Positions 20,338 to 30,734 of a DNA stretch of 64,000 bases are shown here, piece by piece. Below the pieces are notes generated by a model, which did not search any database, had not been told where the DNA came from, and saw nothing but the letters and a program-made list of their open reading frames with translations. This DNA comes from Opisthocomus hoazin (Eukaryota; Chordata; Aves; Opisthocomiformes; Opisthocomidae), in contig NC_134428.1 in assembly GCF_030867145.1 (NCBI RefSeq), forward strand, positions 6,572,001-6,636,000, in the 5' to 3' direction. How positions within the stretch are numbered: position 1 is the first letter of the stretch; every line of letters starts with the position of its first letter. The position numbers were made by a program, and so were the translations under genes.

Positions 20338-20720
20338 ACATGCCATTTCAGATGCAGATGCCATTGCAGACGCAAATACAATTCCAGATGTGGTTGGTGA
20401 TGGAGATGCTTGTGAAGATGTTGGTGCCATTACAGACACCTTTGCAGATGTAGAAACCGTTGCTGATAACATTGCCAATGCTGTTGCAGATGCAGACATC
20501 ATTGCAGATGCAGATGCCATTGCAGATGCCATGTCTGATGCAAATACCATCTCAGATGTAGTTGCCAATGGAGATGCTGTTGAAGATGCGGGTGCCAGTG
20601 CTGATACCATTGCAGATGCAGATAGTGTTACAGGCACCACTGGAGAAATGACATCTGAAATGGTATCTCCATCTACAGTGGGAGTTGCAGTGGTATCTTC
20701 ATCTGCACCTTTCTGCAGGT
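20338..20720. repeat. Hexamer array, inverted arm
   Basis: From about 20338 the same hexamer appears as its reverse complement, GCAGAT / GCCATT. Plus-strand translation gives an Ala-Asp / Ala-Ile dipeptide pattern (ADAIADA-like). The switch point reads GGAATGGC-GTGCACA-TGCCATTT, itself partly palindromic. Confidence 0.85.
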
Positions 20721-20859
20721 TAGAAAATCTTGGAATAGAAGCTGTTCTGCACAACAGACTCTGCTTCTTTTTCTTTTTTCTTTTCATTCCACTCCATATG
20801 AACAACGCAAACGCGGACAGGACCCCAGACATGGGGCGGAGGGGTGGAAGGTGACATTG
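20721..20859. other. Unassigned spacer
   Basis: Short sequence with a T-rich run at 20764-20785; no feature recognised. Confidence 0.5.
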
Positions 20860-21195
20860 CTGGGGTGTGGTGAGGTCACTGGCTTGCGAGGAAGCTGAGT
20901 GGTCAGGAGCAGCAGGTGGCACTGAGGTGCTCAGTGCCTGCCAGTGACAGCGCAGAGAGACGAGAGGTGTCGGGGGGATGGCAATGGGCCAGCAGTGTGG
21001 GGACGGCTGGGGCGAGGTGTGTGACGTCACTTCTGCCGGAGATGCTGATAGGGTAGGAGCAGGCATGTGGCTTGGCCATTCCGTGTGAGGTCACCTCTGT
21101 CCCTGCGGGTGATAGGCCAGCAGGATGCAAATGGCTGGGAAGTTCCTTGTGAGGTCACTTCTTTGTGAGACCCTGACAGGCCAGCAGCAGGTTGG
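20860..21195. repeat. 64 bp minisatellite, about 4-5 units
   Basis: Units of 64 bp beginning GTGAGGTCAC, with internal GATAGGCCAGCAGG and ending GGCTTGGCCATTCC or GGCTGGGAAGTTCC. Anchors near 20869, 21010, 21088 and 21150. The sequence resembles one half of the 128 bp unit at 30735-32220. Confidence 0.75.
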
Positions 21196-21199
21196 TGGG

Positions 21200-21540
21200 G
21201 AATTGCCGGGTCTCTCCTCTCCACTGTGTCCCCCCGCCGTGCTCCTTCTTCCCCCAGCTCTTCTTGCTGGAAACAACATCATATGGTACAGAATATCCCT
21301 TTGGTCTGCTGGGGTCAGCTGTCCCGTCTGTGTTCCTTCGTAGCTTCTTGCCCACCCCCAGCCTACTCACTGGTGGGACAGAGGGAGGGACAGAGAAGCC
21401 CTTGATGTTGGGCAAGTGCTGTTCAGCAATAGCTGAAACATCCATGTTTTATCAGGACTGCTTTGGTCACAGATGCAAAACACAGCATGATGTGGATGGG
21501 GGTGAAGAAAATTCACTCCACCCCAGCCAAAACCAGGGCA
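21200..21540 (-). mobile_element. ERV LTR remnant (family LTR-A)
   Basis: Minus-strand match to the LTR family seen complete at 49196-49845: GGTTTTGGCTGGGGTGGAGT near the 5' end and a GTGCTGTTCAGCAATAGCTGA segment. Its outer TG edge is taken as 21540. No clear target duplication was found, and the left limit is approximate. Confidence 0.65.
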
Positions 21541-22479
21541 GAGTGGCACAACCTGCTGCTACCATGAAAGCGACAGAAAGCAGAGAGTCTTCGGTAACGT
21601 GGGAGGGGCTGTTTTATCCCACAGGCTTTCCATCCTCTCTCTTGAAAACAGCCTGACAGCAGCCAACCCCAAAACCCTGCCTGCGTGGATGGGCTCCCAG
21701 TAGCAATGACTTGTTGGTACAGAGGGCAGATGGGATTTTTGGCCAAAGACTGGGGAGAGAGGGGGTGACTGTTTCTCAGGGAAGGAAGGGACCTCTCTTG
21801 CCTCTCTCCCCAGCTGTGCCATCTCCCTGCTGCTGTCATAAGGGATCCCTAAATGACGTGGGCTGATGTCACAGAGGGATGCACTGCATCACAGGCAGAT
21901 GTCCTGTGTACCATGGCAGAGCCATGGCACTTCCCAGCGAGGCCTGGGCACTGCTGGGCACTGCTCAGGGGCTCCCCACCGCTGCCCTCTGGAGCTGCTC
22001 AACAGCCATGAGCAGGATTGGGAGGAAGCAAAGCTGTGCTGGGGGAGCCTCTCTGACAGGCAGGAGAAGGAGCACGTCAGAGAGGGGTTTGGGTAAAGAG
22101 CCGAGAAGAGCATCCCTTTTCCTGAGCTGAGGGGGTAGCTGAACAGGGCTGGGGACTGCCATGAGAGCCTGAGGTTCCCACCAGGCTTGAGGGACAGTGT
22201 TGCTGCTGTGACTGCCAGGTTCCTGGTGCTGGGGGTTCCCTGAGCAGCAAGGCTCCCGTGGGCATAGCTCTGTCCCCTTGCAAGAGGCACCATTCAGGGC
22301 CAGCTTTCTCAGGGAGCTGGCAGTCTGAAATGCAGGCACAGCCCAGCCCCACAGCCATGGCCATGTTTTTATGGGGTGCTGGCAAACACCAGCATCTGTC
22401 ATCCCCTGGGCAAGGAGTTTGCTAAGAGTCTGTGAGCTGGCTGGCCTGGAGCCTGAGTGCTCTTTCCCTGGCTTTCCAG
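21541..22479. other. Unassigned DNA, possible 5' part of a CCDC81-like pseudogene
   Basis: No domain could be assigned. The first about 45 bp (GAGTGGCACAACCTGC...) recur at 26955-26998, next to a second copy of the same LTR. The region directly precedes the splice-like exons described next, so a first exon may lie here, but I cannot place one. Confidence 0.35.
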
Positions 22480-22960
22480 AGATCAAGGCTATGTGGGAAG
22501 CTGTGTCCCGTTACATCCTGGGACAGCTGAAGTTGGACAAGGTGGGCTGGCGTCCTGGTCCCTCTCGCACTGCAGGGGGGGACTTCTATGAGAGCCTGGG
22601 CCCCACAGAGCAATGCCTCCCTGAGCATCACAGCAGCACACTGAGACCACCCAGTGTGCCCACAGCAGCTTCTTGGCCAAATGGGAGAGAGGCAGTTGGA
22701 GAAAACATTTGGCATTCGCTAGGGTTTCCCTCTTCCCTGTGGTGAGACCAAGCAGACGGAAAGGGGCTGATGCTGGGTCTGTGCCTAGGATGTCTTTTTG
22801 TCTTTTCCCTGTGCAGCGTGTCCCAGCTGCAGGACTCGGGATCTTTGCTATGGCCCAAGAACTTTTCCACAGCAGATGAGAGGTCCTTGTGGTTCGCAGA
22901 CCCCATCTTCCAGTTGGACATTATGGCTGTGGGAGCTTGCACTCCCCACACTGATTATCC
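22480..22960 (+). pseudogene. CCDC81-like (HU-domain) gene fragment, two exon remnants
   Basis: Exon-like block 22480-22541 follows CTTTCCAG and precedes a GTGGGC donor; it reads EIKAMWEAVSRYILGQLKL. A second block from 22817, after TTTTCCCTGTGCAG, reads RVPAAGLGIFAMAQ and then VLVVRRP. Splice phases agree (the first block ends on a complete codon). The pattern of an amphipathic helix, Arg-Val-Pro, Gly-x-Phe and a late Val-x-x-Arg-Pro fits the N-terminal HU-like domain of avian CCDC81-type proteins, which occur as large families in birds. Lesions: TGA after LFHSR and a one-base gain after VRRP. Family assignment is from memory of the pattern and is moderate. Confidence 0.5.
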
Positions 22961-24259
22961 CTGGTGAGAAGGCAGCAGCCACTCTCCACTTTCCCCCTCC
23001 ATGTCTCGGGTGTTGCGTACTCCCCACTCCTTCAAAAGGGCTGGGAGAAGTAGACGACTGCCACCAAAGGTCGGGGGACAGCTTGAGCCCCTCCAGAACA
23101 ACAAAGGACTTCCCAAGAGGTGACTTTATAAATGACCTCTTCTGTTATGAATCTTGCATGGAAATTTGGCCTGTGTGGCAGTGAAGATGTTCTTCCTCCT
23201 TGCAGATTATATGAAGGCTGAGGTGCTGAACTCCAAGCAGCTCTCATGACCTTCTGCCTGCAGCACATGGTGAAGAACCATGCAAGAGTCACCTGACATG
23301 AAGGGGCAGACAGGTTCTTTTAGGGACCCTTGGTAGAAAGATAACGACACTAAATTGTAGTTATAATTAAGCTTTAGTTTCTTAACAGGGTACAATGATT
23401 AGTATAGCACAGAATTTATCATTAGAACAGCATGGGATTTTAAAATTGAGGTAGTACAATTGATAAGTAACGTAATACAGAATGTATAATACAACTTCAC
23501 TTAGAATTTTTAATCACCTGGATCCTAACCTGACTTAACTTATGATTCCTTATCAACTGGACCCTCAGCAGATCAGGTCAAACCTTCATACCTCCTTTGC
23601 TGTACCAATATAACAATCATAACCTAGACTCAGAAATCATATAAAAGAATATGAACCACTCCATTCTTGGAAGAAACAGACGACAAAGGAGGCATCCCTG
23701 GCGTTGGGGGGGTCTCACCGTCCCACAGCAGTTCAGGTCGGAGTTCCCCATGTCAGACTTTCAACTGCTTGATTTTTACAGACAGTGCTCTGTGTTCTGT
23801 TGCCCTTGCCTGTTGTGTGATGGGGCCATCAACACCACCTGTGTGGCCAGGTGCCTGGGACAGGCAGGGAGTAATTGGCCTCACACCCAGGTACCTTGAG
23901 GCCAGAAGGTACAGCAAGAAGAAATCTGTTTGCTTTGTCTGCTTGTTTCATAGCACTTCCAGGGTTTGACAGTGAGGGAAAGGGAAAAAATAGGTAACCT
24001 GCTCAGCTGGAAAGAATGGCTGCCTGCCTCACCAAATGGCATTAGCGTTGCTAAAACATTAGCAGGGGCTGAAAGCAGGGGGTACTGGCATAAAAAGGCA
24101 AAAGGCAGACGAGCAATAGGAGGCAAAAGCAGGAAACCAGTAGAAAAAAAAGGAGCAGGAGTCAGAAAGATGATGATGTGGAAGAGACAACCAGAAGAAA
24201 GAGGAGAAACCAGGAGTAAGAGGAGAAGGAAACAGAAAAACGCCAAAGCATTACAATAA
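22961..24259. other. Unassigned DNA
   Basis: No gene recognised. 23340-23640 is AT-rich. A further splice-acceptor-like TCCTCCTTGCAG at about 23190-23205 might belong to the CCDC81-like remnant, but the sequence after it matches nothing I know. 24060-24250 is purine-rich and leads into the next repeat block. Confidence 0.4.
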
Positions 24260-24588
24260 GGATGAGGATTCTCCCTGTGCCTGCTCATTCTCCTCCTCCT
24301 CTTTGTCACACTACAGTCTGCTGCTGCCTGCTCCTCCTATTCCTTCTCTTCATGTCTCCTGGTGCCTTATCCTCCTCCTCTTTTTCATTATCATACTGGT
24401 TTTTATCTTCTTCTTCCTTCTGCTCCTCCTCTTGCCTCCTCCTCCTTCTGTTTCGTGTTGCTGCCTTCTCCTCCTCCTCTATGTAGCTTTTTTCATGCTG
24501 ATAGGTACTGCAGTACTCTGCCTCCTCTTCCTCCTTCTTCTAGTCTTCCTGCTGTCTCCAGCCTCCTCCTCCTCCTCCTTGTAGCATC
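24260..24588. repeat. CT-rich (CCTCCT) low-complexity arm
   Basis: Pyrimidine-rich on plus, mainly CTCCTCCTTC combinations. The stop-free frames are artefacts. Confidence 0.9.
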
Positions 24589-24690
24589 ATAGAATCCTGG
24601 AGTCACTGAGGTTGGAAAAGACCCTTAAGATCATCAAGTGCAAGCATAAACCTGACACTTGCAATTGGACTCCTAAATGGTGCCCCTAAG
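24589..24690 (-). mobile_element. CR1 3'-end fragment between CT and GA arms
   Basis: Plus-strand ATCATAGAATCCTGGAGTC then GAGGTTGGAAAAGACCCTTA is the reverse complement of a CR1-type 3' tail. About 100 bp only, so the rest of the element is missing or buried in the GA-rich tract. Confidence 0.7.
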
Positions 24691-26090
24691 CCCCAGAGGA
24701 GGAGGAAGCAGGAGATCTCAGCAGAATGAGAATGCGGCAGCAGGAGAAGAGAGCATAATGAGAATGAGGGCGAGGAGGAGGAGGCAAAGGAGGAGAAGAA
24801 AGAAAAGGAAGTGGAGGTGGAATAGGAGGTAGAAGAGGAAGATTAGAAGTCAGAAGAGGCCTAAAAATAGAATACAATGAGAGGGAGGAGGACGAGGAGG
24901 AATTAGGAGACAAGAGGACGAGGAGAAAGATGAGGTGGAGGAAGGGCGAAGAGCAGGAGGAGGAGAAGGCAGCAGCAGACGACAGCATGAGGAGGAGGAG
25001 GAGGAAAAGGTGGAGGCATCAGGAGACAGCAACTGAGAAGGAGGAGGAGGCTGCAGTAATCCTGGCCTTGATGAGGAAGAGGAGGAGGGTGGAAAGGAAG
25101 GAGGAGGTGTAGTAGGACAAGGAGGAGGAGCAGGAGGCAGAGGTCAGAACAACATGAGGAAGAGGAATCAGGAGAGAGGGCAATGATGAGGAGGAGGAGC
25201 AGGATGAGGCAGCGTCAAGACAATAAGTGCAGGAAGAGGAGGTAGAGGAGGAGATGGAAGTGGAGGAGGAGGAAGAGGTAGCAACAGAAAAAAGCTTGCC
25301 GATGAAAAATAGGAGGAGGTGGAGGAGAAGGAGGAAGAAAGGAGGAAGCGGAGAAAGGACAGAGAGAGGCAGAAAAGGATGAAAAAGAGGAGGAGAATAG
25401 GGAGGGAGGAGGAGGAGGACCTGGAGGAAAAAGCAGTAGCAAGAGTAGATGAAGAGGAGGAGGATGAAGGCAAAGAGGATGATATGGAGTCGAGCAAGAA
25501 GGATTACCCAGGACAAGGGAGGAGGAGGAAAAAGCGAGTGAGGAAAATAAGAAACGGAAGAAAAGCATGAAATGAAGTGTGAGGAGCAAGAGCAGAAAAA
25601 GGCAGCCTAGGAGGCAGAGGAGGATGAGGAAGAGACAGAAGAAGAAAAAGAGGATGAAGAAATAAAAAGGAGCAGGAATCAGAGGAGCCGGAGGAGAACC
25701 AGGAAAAGGAGGAGGAGAAGAAAGGGGAGGAAGGGGAAGATGAGGAATGAGGGGGAGGAGGAAGATAGGAAGGAGGAAAAGGAGGAGCAAGCAGAAGATG
25801 AGCAAAAGAAGGATCAGGCAGAACAGAAAGAAGGGGTAGCATCCAAAGACATGGGAGTAACAGCAGGAAGGGTTGCAGGAGGAGGACCAGAAGAAAGCGG
25901 CAGAAAAGAAGAAGATGAGGAAGAGAAGAAAGAAGAGGAAGGAGAGGAGGAAGAAGCAAAGGAGGAATAAGCGAAGGAGGAGGCAGAGGATAAAGAGGAG
26001 GAGGAATAGAAACGCTAGGAAGAAGAGGAGGAGGCATGGGTAGAGGACAAAAGGAGGAAGACAAGAAGAGAACTCTGGCTTTTCGTCTTC
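24691..26090. repeat. GA-rich (GAGGAG) low-complexity arm
   Basis: About 1.4 kb of purine-rich sequence, GAGGAGGAGGAAGAAG combinations with scattered interruptions. Strand asymmetry is opposite to that of 24260-24588. Long frames (up to 224 codons) on either strand are compositional. Confidence 0.92.
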
Positions 26091-26817
26091 CGCTCCTCTT
26101 CGTCATGGACTTGTGGACAGAGCTTAGCGAAATGAAGAATGAAAGATAGAAACACAGGGAAAGTGAACAAGAAGCCACACTTCAGGGGGCAGAAAACTAA
26201 AACAGAGTTAGAAAGACAATGCATAAACTAGGGATCTAAACTAATTCAACAAATGATTACAAATATAGGCAATGATTTCTAAAATGTAGCCTTAAAAAGG
26301 TATTTAAATAGGGAGGAGTATTAAGGTTGTAAAGGGAAAAACTCGATAATATAGTTACTAACCTCAAAAAGATCTACAAAGACAGTGTAAAAAGGTACGG
26401 TACTCATGAAAAACACGAAAATTTGAATAGGAAATATAAAATCACACGAAGAAATGAAAGTAGGACATGTGAAAACGGACAGAGCTTAGCGAAATGAAGA
26501 AAAAGCTATAGAAACACAGGGACAGTGAACAAGAAGCCACACTTAGAAAGAAAATGTAAAAAGTCCAGGGTCTAGGGAAAGAGCAGATGCCATTGAAAGT
26601 GAAGACAAAGATTAATCAAATTTAGACTTAAACTGAACATTTAAATAGGGAGGAAGATTAAAGAAGTAAAGGGCAGCAAACTCATACAGCTGTAGGAAGA
26701 CAATGTCGAAAGCTAGGGCCCTCAGGAAACACTTAGCAAAAGAACATTTAAGTAGGGAGGAAGAGTAAAAAAGTAAAGGGAAAAAGTACGTGTAAAAATT
26801 AAAAAAAAAAAAAGTAA
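26091..26817. repeat. A-rich repeat region
   Basis: Contains at least two copies of a block with CAGAGCTTAGCGAAATGAAG and GTGAACAAGAAGCCACACTT (near 26118-26185 and 26480-26545), about 365 bp apart, and repeated TTTAAATAGGGAGGA (26306, 26642, 26749). Related in style to the 84 bp satellite further right. Confidence 0.75.
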
Positions 26818-26954
26818 AGTGTTGGGCAAGTGCTGTTCAGCAATAGCTGAAACATCCGTGTCTTACCAGGACTGCTTTGGTCACAAATGCAAAACACAGC
26901 ATGGTATGGGTGGGGGTGAAGAAAATTCACTCCATCCCAGCCAAAACCAGGGCA
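26818..26954 (-). mobile_element. ERV LTR remnant (LTR-A), second copy
   Basis: About 137 bp nearly the same as 21408-21540 (GGGCAAGTGCTGTTCAGCAATAGCTGA and GGTGAAGAAAATTCACTCCA). Truncated at 26818, directly after an A-run. Shares about 45 bp of sequence beyond the LTR edge with the first copy. Confidence 0.65.
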
Positions 26955-26998
26955 GAGTGGCACAACCTGCTGCTACCCTGAAAGCAAGAGAAAGCATG

Positions 26999-29930
26999 TT
27001 CTGTAAAGGCAGAACTCCCTTCCAAAAGCCTGTTCTCAGGAATGATGCATTTACACTTTTTTTTTTTTTTTAAACTGTTTGGTTCATTATCACATTGTCT
27101 CCAGCCTGGCTTTCGCTTTCCCACTCAGACGCTGAAACTGCAAGCAGTGCCAATGAGGCATTAAGGCATCAGGCAGTCTGTATAATCAGATTAATGACTG
27201 GAAGTACATTAGATGTTGTTGACTCATCCTTTAAAGCAATGCGGGTGCTCTTTTCGAGCACAGTGCTGTGTCATAATAATGAAAACGAAAGTTGCATGAA
27301 GTATTTGGCCTACTGAACTAGCTAAGTCAAGAAATGATGATAGACCAGCTGTAGATGGGATCATTGATGCCTCTTTTGGTGGAAGCTGAAGATGCAGAAA
27401 TGGTAGTCCAGTCTATTAATCAGGAAGTTTCGAGGCAGTGCTTTCAGTGCCAGCTGCAGAGGTGATTTGTGTGTCGCAAAGTGTGCAAGTGGTGTTGATC
27501 AGAACAGAGTTAAAAAATGATATTTAATTTAAGCTAAGTCACTGTGAGGCAGCAGTCAAAGTAGCTATTGTTTACCTTGTCTGCTTCCATTCATTCCTTG
27601 AAATACTTCTTTCCTGTGACTCTTTCAAGCATCCTATTTTCTTGTAGAGTAGATAGCAACCAGACTGTTCTGTCTCTTCTGCTCCTGACTTTACCATAAC
27701 ATCCAAATCTTCCTTTGCTTTTGCAAGCTTGCTGAATGAATTGAATCCTCAGGTCAGACTGACAAAAGACCAGTAGCCACTCACTGTCCGTCGCTGGCAG
27801 TAAAACAAGTTTTGTGCTCGAAGAGAGTAGGAATCACCCATGTTACCCCCAGCTTGCTGAGCATTTCTGTTGGAGCACTGCTTGGACACGTGTGATAAGT
27901 CGCCTTGTTGCACAGGAGGTCACTGCTCACTTTGCAGAGGTTGAGGCATGTGGTGAGGCAGAGGGACGCTGCTGTGCAGGTCCTGGGAGTTGCCCAGTCT
28001 CTGCCAGGGGATGTTAATGCCCGCAGGGAACAGGTTCCTGCTGGGAGATGCCAGTAGGCAGATTGCAAGGAATGGCTGCTGACAGTGCTTTAAAATATTT
28101 AGTCATATCCAGCTATCCTCGTACATCCTGTGTCTTTCTCGGAGAGGTGCTGCCCCTTTTAGTAATCTGCAGAATGACCACAATCCTCAGTCCGGCACAG
28201 GCGTAGCAAGCTCCTGCCTTTTTGTGGAGCCGCTGTTGCTGATCCTCTGTCTCTGCAATCTCAGCCCAGTGGTCTGTGATGTGGACCAGAAAGAATGCTC
28301 TGTGTGACTGCGTTCAGCAGGTGGAAGCTGCTGCTTTGGGCTTGTAGAACTGCAGCAGGCGCGATCTCCTGGCAGTGGTTTGTTGTGACCTCAGAGTTTT
28401 TTGAGCTCCTGCTCCATCACACAGCCGCAAGGCAGGCCTTTCCTGACAGTGGCTGTGTGATGGTGAGATTTTCCTTCAGAGACGAGCTCCAGGGGTTGGT
28501 TTCAGGATAGGACTTCTGCGAAAGCTTCTGTTTTCATCATTAGCAGTCCTTTCTCCTACAGTTTGAAACTACTCTCAAGTCCAGAGGAAGCTTGCTGTTT
28601 GACTCCCTAAGAGGGGAAGATGAGGGATTAGTTTCAGCTCAAAGATTTCTCGGTTTTCTGAAGATGGATTTCACCATTTGTAAATAGAAGCAAAATTTTC
28701 ATTTCGTTTCATTGTTGAAATAATGTCTTCTAGTTAGTACGTGTTGGTCTAAGAGAGGTTCCTGCCCGTTAGAATAATACACTGAAAAATGGAGCATCAA
28801 TTGTGAAATATTCCTGTTCTGTGTGTGATCACTGGGTAACACCACCCTGACAGAGCTGTAGTAGATATACAGCATCTTTGGTTTTCAGACCATCGTTCTG
28901 ATTTGTCTGTCAAGGTACGAGCTTTTAATATTTAAATCCGTAGGCAGATTACAGGCAATGGCTACTGCCAGTGATTTAAAATACTTAGTTTTATCCAGCT
29001 TGTGTAAGTACAACATAAAAACCATTCTCATTGAGAGGTCTTCGAATTTGAAGCTTACTCAGTCAAAGTGTCACAGGTAGTGTTTTTTTGTTTGGGCCTT
29101 ATGCAAAGGGTCAGAAGGTTTTCCTCCTCTTTAGCAGACTGACATGGTGTAAGCCAAGGCAAAGCACGGGTAGCTGCAGGCACACGCTGTTCCCGAAAGG
29201 CTCTTAAAGTCTTTCTTCAGAAGTAGTTTTGTTTGAGGTTCTCTGCTCTGTACAAAATGAACCAAAAACATTCACAACCATTTGGTTAGTTCAAACTAGA
29301 CTGTTAGTTTAAGAGAGGAGAGACCACTTTAGTGTGAGCCAGTTCCGCCCTACCTGTGCAAGCAAGCTCCACTCCCCCCACCCCAAACTTCTGTGATCCC
29401 AATTTTAGTGCTGCCAGTTTCATTTCCATTTAAATGTAAAGCACTGAGCAGCTGGGAAGTGGGGTTGTGTTGGCTTAAGCTCCAAGAAACAGGCGGAGAT
29501 GGCAGGCTCTCTCCTGTGTTCTGTCAGACTGGGGCACCAGCAGCGTAGGTGAATTGTTTTTAGTTAACAGCGATTGAAGCAATGGCGCAGGGTTTCCACG
29601 CTTTAGCCAGGTGCCTGTTTTGTGGCAATGCAAGCTAGCCAGACTTTAGCATCTGGTTTATGCAGGTGAGACTTTGCTGTGCCTTATTTTTCTCCAAAGA
29701 TCTATAGGTTTTGTAGCCAACAGCATCAAAAGCAACTGAAGCTCGATCAGGGAAGAACCTTGTGCATTAGCAGGCTCTCCTTGAGTGACCTTCTGTCGTG
29801 AGTGAGCAGTTAGGTCACTTCAATGGTCATTCAGAAGTTTCACAAGAAAAGATTTTGCTTAAAATTTAGAAAATGTGATCTTACAGATTTCGTTGGCAAG
29901 GTTCCCTCTTTTACTTATCAAATGAATGCA
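26999..29930. other. Unassigned DNA with an imperfect internal repeat
   Basis: No gene, LTR or LINE recognised over nearly 3 kb. A segment at 28055-28115 (GGCAGATTGCAAGGAATGGC ...) reappears at 28941-29001 with several changes, about 886 bp later. ORFs are short. Confidence 0.5.
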
Positions 29931-30068
29931 ATACAAAAGGGAAGGAAGTTTTGAGTGGAAAAGGATTTATACAGAGTAAAAGAAAAGTGACTAGGAAACA
30001 AAAAATCAGATGAAGAAAGTAGAAAATTTAAAAACGAACAGGGCTTAGTGAAATGAAGAAAAAAATAT
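29931..30068. repeat. Short A-rich repeat tract
   Basis: Contains GAACAGGGCTTAGTGAAATGAAG, close to the blocks at 26118 and 26480, so it belongs to the same A-rich family. Confidence 0.7.
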
Positions 30069-30355
30069 AGCCCCTTCTGGGTGGGAGTTATCCAGAGACG
30101 TATGCACTATTGAAGCAGGGATGCGGAGGGCATCCAGCAGGGACCCCCGGTATACATTTGAAGTTTGAGGTGGCAAGACAAGCAAGCAGCCCCAGTTTCT
30201 GTGCGCCTGTGTGAGCAGTGCCATAGGCAGATGAGGCTGAGAAACAGCTTTCCAGGCTAGCCCCTTCTGGGTGCGAGCTCTCTGGAGACGTTCACACTTT
30301 TGGGGCAGGGCTGTGGGATGCACTTGGCAGGGACCCTCTAGCTTCATTTCTAGAG
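30069..30355. repeat. 187 bp tandem unit, one and a half copies
   Basis: CCCCTTCTGGGTGGGAG at 30070 recurs as CCCCTTCTGGGTGCGAG at 30259. The unit also has AGTTTGAGGTGGCAAG and GGCAGATGAGGCTGAG. The same pair is found at 48243-48545. Confidence 0.8.
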
Positions 30356-30383
30356 GAGAGGAGTGGTGGGTACACCAGGATTT

Positions 30384-30626
30384 CTACTGGGAGGAGTGGT
30401 GGATACACCAGAAGGCTGTGCTGCCATTCAGCATGACCTGGACAGACTGGAAAGTTGGGCAGAGAGGAACCTGATGTGGTTGAACAAGGGCAAATGCAGG
30501 TTCTTGCACCTGGGGAGGAACAACCCCATGCATCAGTACAGACTTGGGGTGGACCTGCTGGAGAGCACCTCTGTGGAGAGGGACCTGGGAGTGCTGGTGG
30601 ACGACAGGTTGACCATGAGCCATCAG
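30384..30626 (+). mobile_element. CR1 ORF2 fragment
   Basis: Reads [37 protein letters not shown] and ERDLGVLVDDRLTMSHQ, matching the part of CR1 ORF2 seen at 59045-59245 in the near full-length element. Cut off on the right by an LTR-B fragment. Confidence 0.88.
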
Positions 30627-30724
30627 TACCCTGCTCTGTTTGGCCAGGTGGGGTCAGCCCGCCCAGTTGTGCCCCTTCCTGGATTCTGGTGAAAATTAAC
30701 CCTGTCCTGGCCGAACCCAGGACA
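30627..30724 (-). mobile_element. LTR-B fragment
   Basis: About 98 bp identical in layout to the outer end of the ERV-A LTRs: TACCCTGCTCTGTTTGGCCA, GGTGAAAATTAACCCTGTCC, ending CCCAGGACA. The rest of the LTR is missing; the left side joins CR1 directly. Confidence 0.85.
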
Positions 30725-30734
30725 CTGAGCCAAT

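Noticed and set aside
19000-20854. Repetitive ORFs (up to 247 codons, Ala-Asp and Ser-Ala rich) as a repeat protein gene
   Set aside because: They arise from the six-base period in either strand, with no start context, splice sites or homology.
24260-26178. Glu/Lys- and Ser/Leu-rich ORFs
   Set aside because: Low-complexity GA/CT composition; the frames overlap on both strands.
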